Source: Pontibacter coccineus
Lineage (GTDB): Bacteria > Bacteroidota > Bacteroidia > Cytophagales > Hymenobacteraceae
Length of the DNA stretch: 64,000 bases
Assembly (NCBI RefSeq): GCF_030546575.1
Contig: NZ_JAUOTN010000003.1
Coordinates: 372,001-436,000 of the forward strand
Direction: 5' to 3'
The position numbers and the translations under genes were made by a program. The notes beneath the pieces are model-generated. The model saw only the letters and a program-made list of their open reading frames with translations, did no database searches and was not told the origin of the DNA. Below are positions 52,831 through 61,989 of the stretch, one piece after another. How positions within the stretch are numbered: position 1 is the stretch's first letter; every line of letters starts with the position of its first letter.

Positions 52831-53463
52831 CTAATATATTAAAATGCCCTGTACCAATGTATTAGCCGGTACCTGATCGGGTTTTAGCTGATGCAGGCGG
52901 CTCTGATCTAACTGACTGGAATCTAAAATAAAAGACATGCCTGATTTTTCGCTCACTGCCACAAAACCCGCCTCGCCCAGGCTGGTGTAGGCAATAGGAT
53001 GATGCTGTGCCACTTCACTGTATTTTGATCCAACTCCTATACCCTGGGCCGTTCTGTAATTTGGGTCGCGTATATTGATGCGCCATACCTGGCAATCAGG
53101 CTTGCAGATTTGCTCCACGAGTATATCCTGCGGACTTTCCGAAGCGCTGATTACGTACGCCGTATACTGCTGCCCCTCGAGTTGCAGGGTGGTGTCCCGG
53201 ATCTGCTGGCCTGCCGGCACTTGGCTGCGCATCTCTTCTATGGGCATTCCGATGCGCATAGCCCCCGCTCGGCCTTTGCCAAGCACCAGGTCGGCAGGGT
53301 CTATAACTGCGGGGGATGTTCTGGGCTCGGCGGCTTCAGTCAGCGGTCCGCTTTCAGTTGTCGTACTAGTAGTAGTGGCCCCTTCACCGGCTTTGTCATG
53401 GTCGGCAAGGCAGGCTGCCATACCTACCCCCAGCAAGAAGGCGTACAGGATATTCTTAAGCAT
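52831..53463 (-). CDS. Hypothetical lipoprotein
   Basis: 210 residues. NILYAFLLGVGMAAC is a lipoprotein signal with the lipobox Cys near residue 18. A Thr/Ser/Glu-rich linker follows, then a compact domain (IRIGMPIEEMRSQVPAGQQ region, GIGVGSKYSEVAQHHPIAY). The paired GKGRAGAMRIGMP and QGIGVGSKYSEV segments look like a duplicated motif. I do not recognise a function. Confidence 0.75.
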   Translation of the reverse strand: MLKNILYAFLLGVGMAACLADHDKAGEGATTTSTTTESGPLTEAAEPRTSPAVIDPADLVLGKGRAGAMRIGMPIEEMRSQVPAGQQIRDTTLQLEGQQYTAYVISASESPQDILVEQICKPDCQVWRINIRDPNYRTAQGIGVGSKYSEVAQHHPIAYTSLGEAGFVAVSEKSGMSFILDSSQLDQSRLHQLKPDQVPANTLVQGILIY

Positions 53464-53537
53464 ATGGTGAGATTAGGGAATCATTATATTCAACTTAACC
53501 CTGTTGTGACAGCCCGGGTTGTCGTATATTAGCACGA

Positions 53538-53552
53538 AAACGAATTTCGTTT
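53538..53552. promoter_or_regulatory. Dyad upstream of surE
   Basis: AAACGAA-T-TTCGTTT is a perfect inverted repeat 31 bases before the surE ATG, in the divergent region shared with the lipoprotein gene. A possible operator. Confidence 0.4.
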
Positions 53553-53583
53553 ATTATGTCATACATCAACTAAAAATAACAAA

Positions 53584-54357
53584 ATGGCTTTACCATTAAT
53601 ACTGGTTTCGAACGACGACGGCATCACAGCGCCAGGCATACGGACGCTGGTGAAAGTGGCCAAAAAGATAGGGGAGGTAGTGGTTGTGGCACCAGACGGG
53701 CCGCAGTCAGGTATGGGGCACGCGATCACGATCGGAAACACGCTGCGGCTCGATCGCTCCATCGCTTTCGACGATTTGGGGGTAGAGGCCTACGAATGCT
53801 CCGGCACCCCGGCCGACTGCGTGAAACTGGCCAAATTCCATGTACTGAAGGAACGCAAACCTGACCTGGTGGTGAGCGGCATCAACCACGGCTCCAACTC
53901 GAGCATCAGTGTGCTGTATTCAGGTACCATGTCGGCGGCTATCGAGGCGGCTATTGAAGGCCTGCCTGCTATCGGGTTTTCGCTCTGCGACTACGGGCAC
54001 GAGGCGGATTTCTCACATACCGAGGAGTTTGTGGAGCTGATCATCCGGCAGGCGCTGGAGCACGGTATACCTGAGAGCACGGCCCTGAATGTGAACTTGC
54101 CGAAGAAAAGCGACGAGCCGATAAAGGGCGTGAAGGTATGCCGACAGGCCCATGCCAAATGGCAGGAGGAGTTTGACGAGCGCCTCGACCCGCGCAACCG
54201 CCACTATTTCTGGATGACGGGCAGCTTCGTGAACTTCGATAAAGGCGAGGATACCGACGAGTGGGCGCTGGTAAATAACTACGTATCGGTAGTGCCCTGC
54301 CAGTTCGATATGACCGCCTACCACGCCATGGCGACATTGAATGAGTGGGATTTGTAA
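53584..54357 (+). CDS. surE: 5'/3'-nucleotidase SurE
   Basis: 257 residues, the usual length. LVSNDDGITAPGI near the N-terminus provides the metal-binding Asp-Asp pair. GTPADCVKL and the VVSGINHGSNSSISVLYSGT active-site segment are conserved. It dephosphorylates nucleoside monophosphates in stationary phase. It shares no operon with pcm or rpoS-type genes here. Confidence 0.97.
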   Translation: MALPLILVSNDDGITAPGIRTLVKVAKKIGEVVVVAPDGPQSGMGHAITIGNTLRLDRSIAFDDLGVEAYECSGTPADCVKLAKFHVLKERKPDLVVSGINHGSNSSISVLYSGTMSAAIEAAIEGLPAIGFSLCDYGHEADFSHTEEFVELIIRQALEHGIPESTALNVNLPKKSDEPIKGVKVCRQAHAKWQEEFDERLDPRNRHYFWMTGSFVNFDKGEDTDEWALVNNYVSVVPCQFDMTAYHAMATLNEWDL

Positions 54358-54373
54358 GGTATAGATCAGCTTA

Positions 54374-54416
54374 AAACCAAACGGGCTGACCATGTAGAGG
54401 TCAGCCCGTTTGGTTT
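54374..54416. terminator. Bidirectional terminator between surE and the TonB gene
   Basis: AAACCAAACGGGCTGACC and GGTCAGCCCGTTTGGTTT form a perfect 18-base stem with a 7-base loop. It overlaps the last codon of the convergent gene. Confidence 0.88.
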
Positions 54417-55239
54417 AGCTCCCAACAGGGGTAACAGTTACTTTTGATTGTTGTGTTTTTTTGATCGGATAGTTGATTGGCAAGGTATACCTAACCCGAA
54501 CCTTATATTCAAATTGTTGCCCTGGGGTCCACTTGCCAGAAGTACTCAAAAGGGCATCAGCTATTTTCTTGTCGGTAGCAGCATGCTGTGATTTTATCAC
54601 CTCTACGTCGCTTATGGAGCCATCTCTGTTAACAACAAATGTGAAGACGCTTAACCCCTTTTGGTTCCGTGATGACGGAACAGCTTCTCTTAAAAAGTGC
54701 AGTAACTCGTCCTCACCTCCCTGGTAGGTCGGCATTTGGTCTACTTTTGTAAAGGGAACGTCACTCTGCAGCGCCTGCACTTCCTTTTCGGGTAATTGTC
54801 TCTTGTTTTCCTGCTTTAGTTGTTTCTGCTCACTCCCTTCAAATCGGATGGGCAGGGTAAACCTGACGGCTACCAACTTACCGTTCTGCCTGCCCGGCAC
54901 CCATTTCCCGCTCATGCTTTCGATCACACGCACAGACTCTTTTTCCAGTTCCGGGTGCAGGCCTTTCAAGATCGCCACATCAGACACACTGCTATCAGGG
55001 TTCACGACAAAAGACGCAACCAGCAAACCGCCGTGAAGGCCTTCGGCATAGCGGAGATTCTGCCCGATATACTGCATCATACCCGCTTCACCGCCCTCAA
55101 ACACCGGCATTTGTTCTACAAAGGTATAGACGTCCTGTCTTTCGGATTTCTGAGTTTGACCAATTGCAAGAGATGGGCTGAGTAGGCTAATTGTAAATGC
55201 CAGCGTCAGGCCGGTAAAGAATTGTAACGGTGTTTTCAT
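54415..55239 (-). CDS. Exported protein with two TonB C-terminal domains
   Basis: 274 residues from the Met in KTPLQFFTGLTLAF (signal peptide to SLAIGQ); an upstream Met adds seven. Two TonB_C-like repeats are visible. The first is VEQMPVFEGGEAGMMQYIGQ to PVRFEG-type end near 135 and the second VDQMPTYQGGEDELLHF to the C-terminus. Each carries the GKWxPGxQ signature. No membrane anchor or proline linker for TonB-ExbBD coupling. It is the last gene of the BlaI/M56/TonB cluster. Confidence 0.83.
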   Translation of the reverse strand: MKTPLQFFTGLTLAFTISLLSPSLAIGQTQKSERQDVYTFVEQMPVFEGGEAGMMQYIGQNLRYAEGLHGGLLVASFVVNPDSSVSDVAILKGLHPELEKESVRVIESMSGKWVPGRQNGKLVAVRFTLPIRFEGSEQKQLKQENKRQLPEKEVQALQSDVPFTKVDQMPTYQGGEDELLHFLREAVPSSRNQKGLSVFTFVVNRDGSISDVEVIKSQHAATDKKIADALLSTSGKWTPGQQFEYKVRVRYTLPINYPIKKTQQSKVTVTPVGS

Positions 55240-55329
55240 GAAATGAATAAGGTGAAGCATTCAGCCCCGAGGCTTAAACAAAAGCTAAATGTAGAAATTA
55301 TTCTGCTCACTCTAAAAGCTGTAAATAGG

Positions 55330-55364
55330 AAAACCCCTGGACTGCACAGCGCAGCACCAGGGGG
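55330..55364 (-). terminator. Terminator of the three-domain TonB gene
   Basis: On the minus strand CCCCCTGG pairs with CCAGGGG across an internal GC-rich loop, followed by TTTT. Confidence 0.6.
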
Positions 55365-55390
55365 CAACCTAACAAGTCTGTGTTTCTAGC

Positions 55391-56653
55391 TTATTTATAC
55401 TTTGTCACCACCACGTCGGCGCTTTTCAGGTCTTCCGCCGATGGCTTGTTTGCACTTCCTTCGATCACAAACAGAATTTTGATTGTCCGTGATACAGGTA
55501 CAGGCTGGCCGTCTACCTTGCCGGGGTTCCACTTACCTTGTGTTTTCCGAATCGTGCCGGAGATGGCATCATGCAGCTCTTTACCCATACCTATAGTAAA
55601 CATGCTGATAACTTTTCCATCCTCCTTAATGACCAGGTGCACGTCCACGCTTCCCTCGAAAGTGGCATTAGCCGGGTAACGCAGGTTTTTGGCCAGGTAG
55701 CGTTCGAAAGAGCCTTCTTTAAAGGTTGGTTTCACATCCACTTCATCGATCCTATAAGAGGATTTGGTATACTTGGTCATGCTCGGTACGCCCATCTTTT
55801 CGCTGCTACGGCCCGATTCTGAGCCCAGAAACTGTACCGGCAGCACCACTTCGGCACCGGTCGGCTGGCCGCTTTTAAGAGCTGGCTCCCATTGGCCGGA
55901 GGTTGCTTTCACGGCCGCCATCGCCGACTCTGACAGCTTAGCCAGCAGGGTTTTGTTCTGCAATTGGAACGTGGAGGCGTCCATGTAGTCGAGTTCGGAG
56001 CCTGGGCCCACGGTTTTCTTCAGTTTGGTGCCCTCCAGTCGCACGTTCGATACCTGCCCCTCGCGGTCCACGTAGAACTTCACCACCACACGGGCGTTCA
56101 GGTTCTCGTTTTTGGCTTCGGCAGGCAAGGCCAGGTGGGCCTTCATCGCCTGGAACATCGCCTCATTGCCGCCCTTAAATGCAGGCATGCGGTTGGCTAC
56201 GCTGGCTGCGGCTGCGCGGTCAGATTCTTTCAGGGCAAACCGGATCGGCAAGGTATAGCGTACCCGCACGACTTCACCATTCTGCCGGCCCGGGTTCCAC
56301 TGGCCGCTCATCATGTTAACGACCCGCATCGCTTCTTCATCGGTTTCTTTGCTAAGCGACTTGACAGCTTTTACATCGCTGATTTTGCCATCAGTCTCCA
56401 CCACGAAGCTCAACACGGCCAGGCCTTCAAGTCCGTTACTTTTAGCGATAGCCGGATACTGGATGTTGGTGCCGAGGAACTTCATCATTTCAGATTCGCC
56501 ACCTTTAAACACTGGCATTTGCTCTACATAAGCGTAGGGTTCGTTTGCAGATTTTTTGCTTTGCGCAAGCGCCTCCGTCTGCAGTCCGAAACTGAGTGAG
56601 AGGGCCAGCAGGGGAGCTGCTAGCAAGGTTTTGAGTGTGTTCTTGTTTTTCAT
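55391..56653 (-). CDS. Exported protein with three TonB C-terminal domains
   Basis: 420 residues with a signal peptide ending near TEALAQ. Three TonB_C-like units begin at VEQMPVFKGGESEMMKFLG (about 43), NRMPAFKGGNEAMFQAM (about 155) and DVKPTFKEGSFERYLAKNL (about 305). The first has the SGQWNPGRQNGEVVRVRYTLP signature, the last QGKWNPGKVDGQPV. Closely resembles its neighbours, so the cluster arose by duplication. Role in the envelope unknown; it lacks the features of a classical energy transducer. Confidence 0.83.
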   Translation of the reverse strand: MKNKNTLKTLLAAPLLALSLSFGLQTEALAQSKKSANEPYAYVEQMPVFKGGESEMMKFLGTNIQYPAIAKSNGLEGLAVLSFVVETDGKISDVKAVKSLSKETDEEAMRVVNMMSGQWNPGRQNGEVVRVRYTLPIRFALKESDRAAAASVANRMPAFKGGNEAMFQAMKAHLALPAEAKNENLNARVVVKFYVDREGQVSNVRLEGTKLKKTVGPGSELDYMDASTFQLQNKTLLAKLSESAMAAVKATSGQWEPALKSGQPTGAEVVLPVQFLGSESGRSSEKMGVPSMTKYTKSSYRIDEVDVKPTFKEGSFERYLAKNLRYPANATFEGSVDVHLVIKEDGKVISMFTIGMGKELHDAISGTIRKTQGKWNPGKVDGQPVPVSRTIKILFVIEGSANKPSAEDLKSADVVVTKYK

Positions 56654-56755
56654 GAGATGTAAGTTTTATGGTTTTGTTTTAGAAAAGAAAAGGCAATAGG
56701 TATCCCGTCCCGGTTTTAAGGCCGGGTGAGGCAGGTATAAAAAAGGGTGAAAATG

Positions 56756-58192
56756 TTATTTTATGGCGAAGCGCACAGGCAAGGTATAGCGCACCGGTAC
56801 AACTACTCCGTTTTGTCTGCCAGGAGACCACTGGCCCTGCATTTTTTCCACTACCCGCAAAGCCTCTTTGTCGAGCGATTCATGCAGCGTTTTAAGGATG
56901 GTGATATCCTGCAAGCCACCGTTTTTGTCTACGACAAAGCTCAACACGACCAGGCCTTCCACGCCTACCTCCTGTGCATCTTTCGGATAGCGTATGTTGC
57001 GGCCCATGAATTTCATCATCTCCGCCTCGCCGCCATTGAATTGGGGCATCTGCTCTACATAGGTATAAGGTTTCTCAGCGTCGGATTCACCTTCTGAGGG
57101 CGGGATTGTAACAGAGGGTTTCACCATCTTCCAATCCTCCTTTACCACATTACTTGATTTGGTAGTTGTAGTTGCTGTCGGCTCCTGGCCTATACCTGTG
57201 TCTTCATCTTTCTGGACCCCAACAGGTATACCTGTTTTACGGGCGGGAGCGGTGATAAGGATTTCTGACAGCGAAGCCGGCTCTTCCATGAGGGGGGTGA
57301 TGTCGGCGCTCACCTTATTGGCCGAGAAAGCAACCAGCAGCACGAGGATGACAGGTAGCGCCAGGAGCAGGCGCGTTTTGCTGGCAGGCTTGCCATGCAG
57401 TTGCAACATGCGCAGGCGGCGGAAAACCTGTGGTTTCTGGAAATAGCTGCCCACCGGTATACCCGCCATATAGAGTGCTTCTTTGGCCAGCAATGAGCTG
57501 TACTCCTGCGGCTGGCAGTTGGCCAGCACCTCGGCATCAGCCTGAAATTCGTGCACGTTGCGCAGTTCTTCCTTCATGAGCCATACCAGCGGGTTAAACC
57601 ACAGCACAGCGGTCAGCACTTCATAGTAAAGCACGTCGTAGGTATGGCGCAGGCGCACATGGGCCATTTCGTGCGAAAGAACCTGCTGCTGTTCCTGTGC
57701 AGACAAGTGCTTCATATCTCCCAGAAACACATAGTGCAGAAAAGCAAAGGAAGGAAATTGCCCTTCGGTCTGAAGCACGGTTGCCCCGGCGCCTGAACCA
57801 GGAATTGGTCTGGCGGCAGAAGCCAGCGAGCGAATACGGAATACCTGCAGGAATAGCCTGGCCAGCAACACAAATCCGATCACACTATATAGTACAAGGA
57901 GCCACTGGCCAGTCGTGAAAAGCGGCGCTGTGGCGGTAGCGGCTGAACCGGAGGCCGTCACCTGTACTTCCTGCAGTTGAATGGCAGGTATAAGGTCAGT
58001 AGCAGGTAGCACCGTTTGAAAAGGCAGCGGCAGCTCCAGCAGCGGGATGGCCAGGGCCAGAACAGGAGCCAGCAGCAGGTATAGCCGGTTGTAGAGCAGT
58101 CCGGGCTGGTTGTGCAGCACCACTCTGTAAAACAGGTAGAGCACCAGCAGGGCCAGGGCCGATTGCAGCAGGTAATTAACAGTTGTTTCCAT
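56756..58192 (-). CDS. M56 (BlaR1-type) membrane metallopeptidase with a TonB C-terminal domain
   Basis: 478 residues. Membrane helices at about 12-25, 36-52, 96-114 and 272-292. The cytoplasmic zincin has HEMAH (His174, Glu175, His178) and EFQADA with the third ligand Glu215. Instead of the penicillin-binding sensor of BlaR1, the C-terminus (about 385-478) is a TonB_C domain nearly identical in pattern to the neighbouring genes (VEQMPQFNGGEAEMMKFMG). It overlaps blaI by 17 bases. Signalling by cleavage of BlaI is inferred from BlaR1; the signal is unlikely to be a beta-lactam. Confidence 0.88.
   Translation of the reverse strand: METTVNYLLQSALALLVLYLFYRVVLHNQPGLLYNRLYLLLAPVLALAIPLLELPLPFQTVLPATDLIPAIQLQEVQVTASGSAATATAPLFTTGQWLLVLYSVIGFVLLARLFLQVFRIRSLASAARPIPGSGAGATVLQTEGQFPSFAFLHYVFLGDMKHLSAQEQQQVLSHEMAHVRLRHTYDVLYYEVLTAVLWFNPLVWLMKEELRNVHEFQADAEVLANCQPQEYSSLLAKEALYMAGIPVGSYFQKPQVFRRLRMLQLHGKPASKTRLLLALPVILVLLVAFSANKVSADITPLMEEPASLSEILITAPARKTGIPVGVQKDEDTGIGQEPTATTTTKSSNVVKEDWKMVKPSVTIPPSEGESDAEKPYTYVEQMPQFNGGEAEMMKFMGRNIRYPKDAQEVGVEGLVVLSFVVDKNGGLQDITILKTLHESLDKEALRVVEKMQGQWSPGRQNGVVVPVRYTLPVRFAIK
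57221..57236. repeat. Perfect 16-base palindrome built on AGGTATACCT
   Basis: AACAGGTATACCTGTT lies inside the M56 coding region. It joins two copies of the over-represented word head to head. Confidence 0.7.
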
Positions 58193-58568
58193 CTTGTGGG
58201 TCCTCCTCTTTAAGGTCGTCTTTTACATGGCGCATCAGTTGGTCCAACTCCTTCACATCCAGGTTGTTGTCCTTGGCGAAGAACGAGACGAGCTTTTCGA
58301 AAGAGCCCCCGAAATAGCCGCTCATAAAATTCTTCAAAAAGAAGCTCTTATACTTGTCTTCCGCCACGAGCGGAAAGTACTCGTGCGACTTACCAAAGGC
58401 GTTGTAGCCAACAAAGCCTTTCTTCTCCAGAATACGCACAATTGTGGAAACGGTGTTGTAGGCAGGCTTTGGCTCCGGCATCTCCTCTAAGATGTCCTTC
58501 ACAAATCCTTTTTCCAGTTTCCAAAGGATCTGCATGATCTCTTCTTCGGCTTTGGTAAGTTCTTTCAT
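58176..58568 (-). CDS. BlaI/MecI/CopY family transcriptional repressor
   Basis: 130 residues. The N-terminal winged helix (LTKAEEEIMQILWKLEKGFVKDI, then YNTVSTIVRILEKKGFVGY) is diagnostic. The C-terminal helices (from about 70) form the dimer. It is co-translated with the M56 gene. Two tandem dyads lie 35-71 bases upstream of its start and are likely its operators, giving autoregulation of the whole cluster. Confidence 0.95.
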   Translation of the reverse strand: MKELTKAEEEIMQILWKLEKGFVKDILEEMPEPKPAYNTVSTIVRILEKKGFVGYNAFGKSHEYFPLVAEDKYKSFFLKNFMSGYFGGSFEKLVSFFAKDNNLDVKELDQLMRHVKDDLKEEDPQDGNNC

Positions 58569-58602
58569 AAAGCTATGGGTTGCTTGGTAGGATAAATATA
58601 TA

Positions 58603-58638
58603 ACTAATTACTTAGTTTACAAACTAAATGTTTAGTTT
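58603..58638 (-). promoter_or_regulatory. Tandem dyad operators upstream of blaI
   Basis: AACTAA-N4-TTAGTT occurs at 58603-58618 and again at 58623-58638, exactly 20 bases apart, that is two helical turns. Between them a further perfect dyad TTAGTTT-AC-AAACTAA arises. Two phased sites suit two BlaI dimers binding cooperatively on one face of the DNA. Confidence 0.7.
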
Positions 58639-59019
58639 TTCTTGAAAAATATATTCCTCTTTAATGTATAAGTAGGTATAGCTCAAGACCTCTGGCTGAA
58701 ATGGAATCAGGAATGATAGTGCCACCATAGGCAAAAAAGAGGCGACTTTCTAGGCCAACTACATAAAATTCAGACAATGCTAGTGTTTTATAAGTGGCTG
58801 AATATCTGATTTTTAAAATAAATTCTAAAGCACGTGTACTTTTTTGCTCTAAGAGTTTCAAGATTATGATTGAAAAAGTGCCTCGAGTGTCTAAATTGCG
58901 TAATGATGCAGTGCTATATAGAGATGTATATACGATTTGTGTACTCACTCTATTTGAAGCGACATCGAACCGAACTAACAACCTTATTTTTCTAATTATC
59001 TAACTTAAATTCAAATTCT
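58639..59019. other. AT-rich region upstream of susC
   Basis: No gene, sigma/anti-sigma pair or hybrid two-component regulator is visible before the SusC gene. Short open frames here have no family character. The region presumably holds the susC promoter and leader, but I cannot point to a clear TAnnTTTG box. Confidence 0.45.
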
Positions 59020-61971
59020 ATGAGAAAATTTGTACTTATGGTATTTGCTCTGGTGCTTTGCCTGGTGGAACAGGTAGCAGCGCAGGGCAGAACTATATCA
59101 GGTACTGTGACCGAGCAGCCAGCTGGCACGGCGTTACCTGGTGTGTCCGTCATCTTGAAGGGTACGACAACGGGTGTCAGCACTGGTGTTGATGGTGGTT
59201 ACTCCATCACTATACCGGCTAATGTGGCTCCCGAGTCAGCCACTTTGATCTTCCGCCAGATCGGTATGACAACACAAGAGATTGTGATCGGTAACAAAAC
59301 CAGCATCAATGTGTCGATGAGCGTAGATACGCGTCAGCTTTCTGAAGTTGTGGTAACTGGTTATACCACACAGACACAGCGTGAAGTGGCCGGTTCAGTT
59401 TCTACCGTAAAAGCTGAGGAGATCCGCCATGTGCCATTGGCATCTTTCGACCAGGCATTGCAGGGTAGAGCGCCAGGCATACTGGTGCAGGCCAACTCTG
59501 GTCAGCCGGGTGCAGCAGCTAACGTAGTGATCCGTGGTAAAGGCTCACTACGCGGTACAAACGACCCGCTTTACATCATGGACGGTGTGCAGATCTCGCC
59601 TACCGACTTTGCTACCCTGAACCCTGCTGACTTCGAAAGCCTCACCATTCTGAAAGACGCCTCAGCTACTTCTATCTATGGTTCCAGAGGTGCAAACGGT
59701 GTAGTAGTAATCACTACCCGCAAAGGTATTGCCGGTAAAACCCGCATCAACTACGACGTGCAGTATGGTTTCTCAAAAGCTCCTGAGAACAGACTGGAAG
59801 TAATGAACACTGAGCAGAAACTGCAGTACGAGCTGCAGCGAGGCAACCCTTACGACTGGACTGATGAGGACCTGGCACGATTAAGAAAGGTTAACACAGT
59901 TTGGGAGGATGTGTTCTTCAAAACCGGTACTACTAAGAATCATACCCTGAGTGCATCAGGCGGTAGCGAAAAAACTACTTACTACCTATCAGGCTCTCTT
60001 TTCGACCAGACAGGTACCGTGCCAAACACAGGGCTTGAACGTTATACTGGTAGAGCAAACATCGAATCTAGTGCCGGTAACTTCAACTATGGCTTGAACT
60101 CGACCTTTGGCTACTCTGAATTTACCAACACCAGCGAAGCCAACACTGGTATTGCGACGCCGCTGAACGCGATCCGTTGGTCCAACCCATACGAAACGGT
60201 GTATGACGAGGATGGAAACTACACACAGATGGTGTCTGGTCAGCCAAACGCGATGCAGGAACTTTTGGAGAACAAAAACCTGCGTCAGCAGATGAAAGCA
60301 GTAGGTAACATATTTGTAGGCTATAAGGCGCCATTCCTGGAAGGCCTTACCCTGAGAACAAGCTGGGGTGGTGACTATACAGGTAACGAGGCAACTGCAT
60401 TTGTCAACCCAAATACCTATTCCGGTCAATTCTCTACGGGTGGTTCCGGTAGTTTCGGACGTGGTTACAACCGTAACTTTACCTACACGGGCACTACTTC
60501 TGCTACCTATAGCACATCGTTCAGCGCAGATCACACCCTGTCAGTTGGTCTCTTCAACGAGGTCGTGAATACGAAATACAGTGCTTTCAGCTTCACAGGT
60601 TACGGCCTGGGCGGCGCCTTCCAGAACGAAGCAGGTATCACACCGGGTAACGCTACCAATGGTTATATCCCGGCTGTAGGTGGTGCAGGAACTGAGAACG
60701 CGCTTCTTTCTTACTTCACCAACATCAACTACGGTTTCAAGGACAGATATTTCCTGACGCTGGGCGCCCGTCGCGACGGTTCTTCCCGTTTCGGTGCTAA
60801 CAAACGCTATGCAAACTTCGGCTCTATCGGTTTCAGCTGGATATTGTCTGACGAAGCTTTCTTCGAAGGCCTAACTGGCGTGTTTAACGATGTGAAGTTT
60901 AAGATCAGCTACGGTTCTGCCGGTAACCAGGCTCTTACTGATGACTTCAGATCAAGAGAGCTGTTTGCCCGTTCAGTTTACGCCGGCATCAGCGGTCTGA
61001 GCCAGGCACAGTTGGCTAACCCTGACCTGCAGTGGGAAAGAAAAACTACCTTCAACACGGGTCTTGAGTTCGCGACTCTGAATGGCAGGTTGCAGGCTAC
61101 AGCCGAATTCTACAATTCTGTGACCAGCGATCTGTTCCTGAGCCGTCAACTTTCCAGAACAACTGGTTTTACCAACCTGCTGTCTAACGTAGGTGAGCTA
61201 CGCAACCGCGGTGTTGAACTTGCCCTGAACGGCGACATTATCTCTACGGCCGACTTTACCTGGAGTGCCAATGTGAGCGCAACTTACAACCAAAACGAAG
61301 TCCTGAGCCTGGTAGGAGACGAAGAAGAGATGATCGAGGGCCTCTACATCCAGCGAGTGGGCGAGCCAATGAACTCACTCTACGTGGTACGCTATGCCGG
61401 TGTAAACCCGGACAACGGTAATTCTCAGTACTTCACAAAAACAGGTGAGATAACGGAGGTATACGACCCTAACGACCGCGTAGTGGTAGGTTCTGTTGAG
61501 ACGCCCTGGTTCGGTGGTTTCGGTACCAGCCTGCGTTACAAAGGCCTTGAGCTGAGCACGTTCTTCAGCTTCGTAACAGGCAACAAACTGTATAACAACG
61601 ACCGCGCTAACGTAGAGCACCCGCAGTACCTGTGGGACAACCTGTCTACATCCATGCTGAACGAGTGGACGCCTGATAACAGAATTACAGATATACCAAG
61701 ACCAGGCAACCCATTCCGTTCAAGTACTACCCGCTTCGTAGAGGATGGCGACTTCCTGCGCCTTCGTAACATCAACCTGTCTTACGAGCTGCCACAGAGC
61801 ATCTACGGAGGAATAGGTATCAGCAGCATCAGACTGTTCGCTCAGGGCCAGAACCTGAAAACATGGACAGACTTCAAAGGGTTTGACCCGGAGGTTTCCA
61901 CAGGTTCATTGGTGGGTGCGCAGTACCCAGCCCTTCGCACTGTTACATTTGGTCTGAACGTTGGTTTTTAA
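59020..61971 (+). CDS. SusC/RagA-family TonB-linked outer membrane transporter
   Basis: 983 residues, normal for the family. Signal peptide to VAAQG, carboxypeptidase-like regulatory domain (GRTISGTVTEQPAG, about 22-110), TonB box region (LSEVVVTGY), plug (QALQGRAPGILVQANSGQPG, then VIRGKGSLRGTNDPLYIMDGV and SIYGSRGANGVVVITT), and a 22-strand barrel to the C-terminal Phe in TFGLNVGF. It imports oligosaccharides or peptides in partnership with the SusD-like lipoprotein 18 bases downstream. No AGGTATA word occurs in this gene or the next, unlike most genes before it. Confidence 0.97.
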   Translation: MRKFVLMVFALVLCLVEQVAAQGRTISGTVTEQPAGTALPGVSVILKGTTTGVSTGVDGGYSITIPANVAPESATLIFRQIGMTTQEIVIGNKTSINVSMSVDTRQLSEVVVTGYTTQTQREVAGSVSTVKAEEIRHVPLASFDQALQGRAPGILVQANSGQPGAAANVVIRGKGSLRGTNDPLYIMDGVQISPTDFATLNPADFESLTILKDASATSIYGSRGANGVVVITTRKGIAGKTRINYDVQYGFSKAPENRLEVMNTEQKLQYELQRGNPYDWTDEDLARLRKVNTVWEDVFFKTGTTKNHTLSASGGSEKTTYYLSGSLFDQTGTVPNTGLERYTGRANIESSAGNFNYGLNSTFGYSEFTNTSEANTGIATPLNAIRWSNPYETVYDEDGNYTQMVSGQPNAMQELLENKNLRQQMKAVGNIFVGYKAPFLEGLTLRTSWGGDYTGNEATAFVNPNTYSGQFSTGGSGSFGRGYNRNFTYTGTTSATYSTSFSADHTLSVGLFNEVVNTKYSAFSFTGYGLGGAFQNEAGITPGNATNGYIPAVGGAGTENALLSYFTNINYGFKDRYFLTLGARRDGSSRFGANKRYANFGSIGFSWILSDEAFFEGLTGVFNDVKFKISYGSAGNQALTDDFRSRELFARSVYAGISGLSQAQLANPDLQWERKTTFNTGLEFATLNGRLQATAEFYNSVTSDLFLSRQLSRTTGFTNLLSNVGELRNRGVELALNGDIISTADFTWSANVSATYNQNEVLSLVGDEEEMIEGLYIQRVGEPMNSLYVVRYAGVNPDNGNSQYFTKTGEITEVYDPNDRVVVGSVETPWFGGFGTSLRYKGLELSTFFSFVTGNKLYNNDRANVEHPQYLWDNLSTSMLNEWTPDNRITDIPRPGNPFRSSTTRFVEDGDFLRLRNINLSYELPQSIYGGIGISSIRLFAQGQNLKTWTDFKGFDPEVSTGSLVGAQYPALRTVTFGLNVGF

Positions 61972-61989
61972 TAATTTAAATTACAGAAA

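Noticed and set aside
56756..58568. BlaI/M56 pair as a beta-lactam resistance system
   Set aside because: No beta-lactamase gene is near and the M56 protein lacks the penicillin-binding sensor domain.
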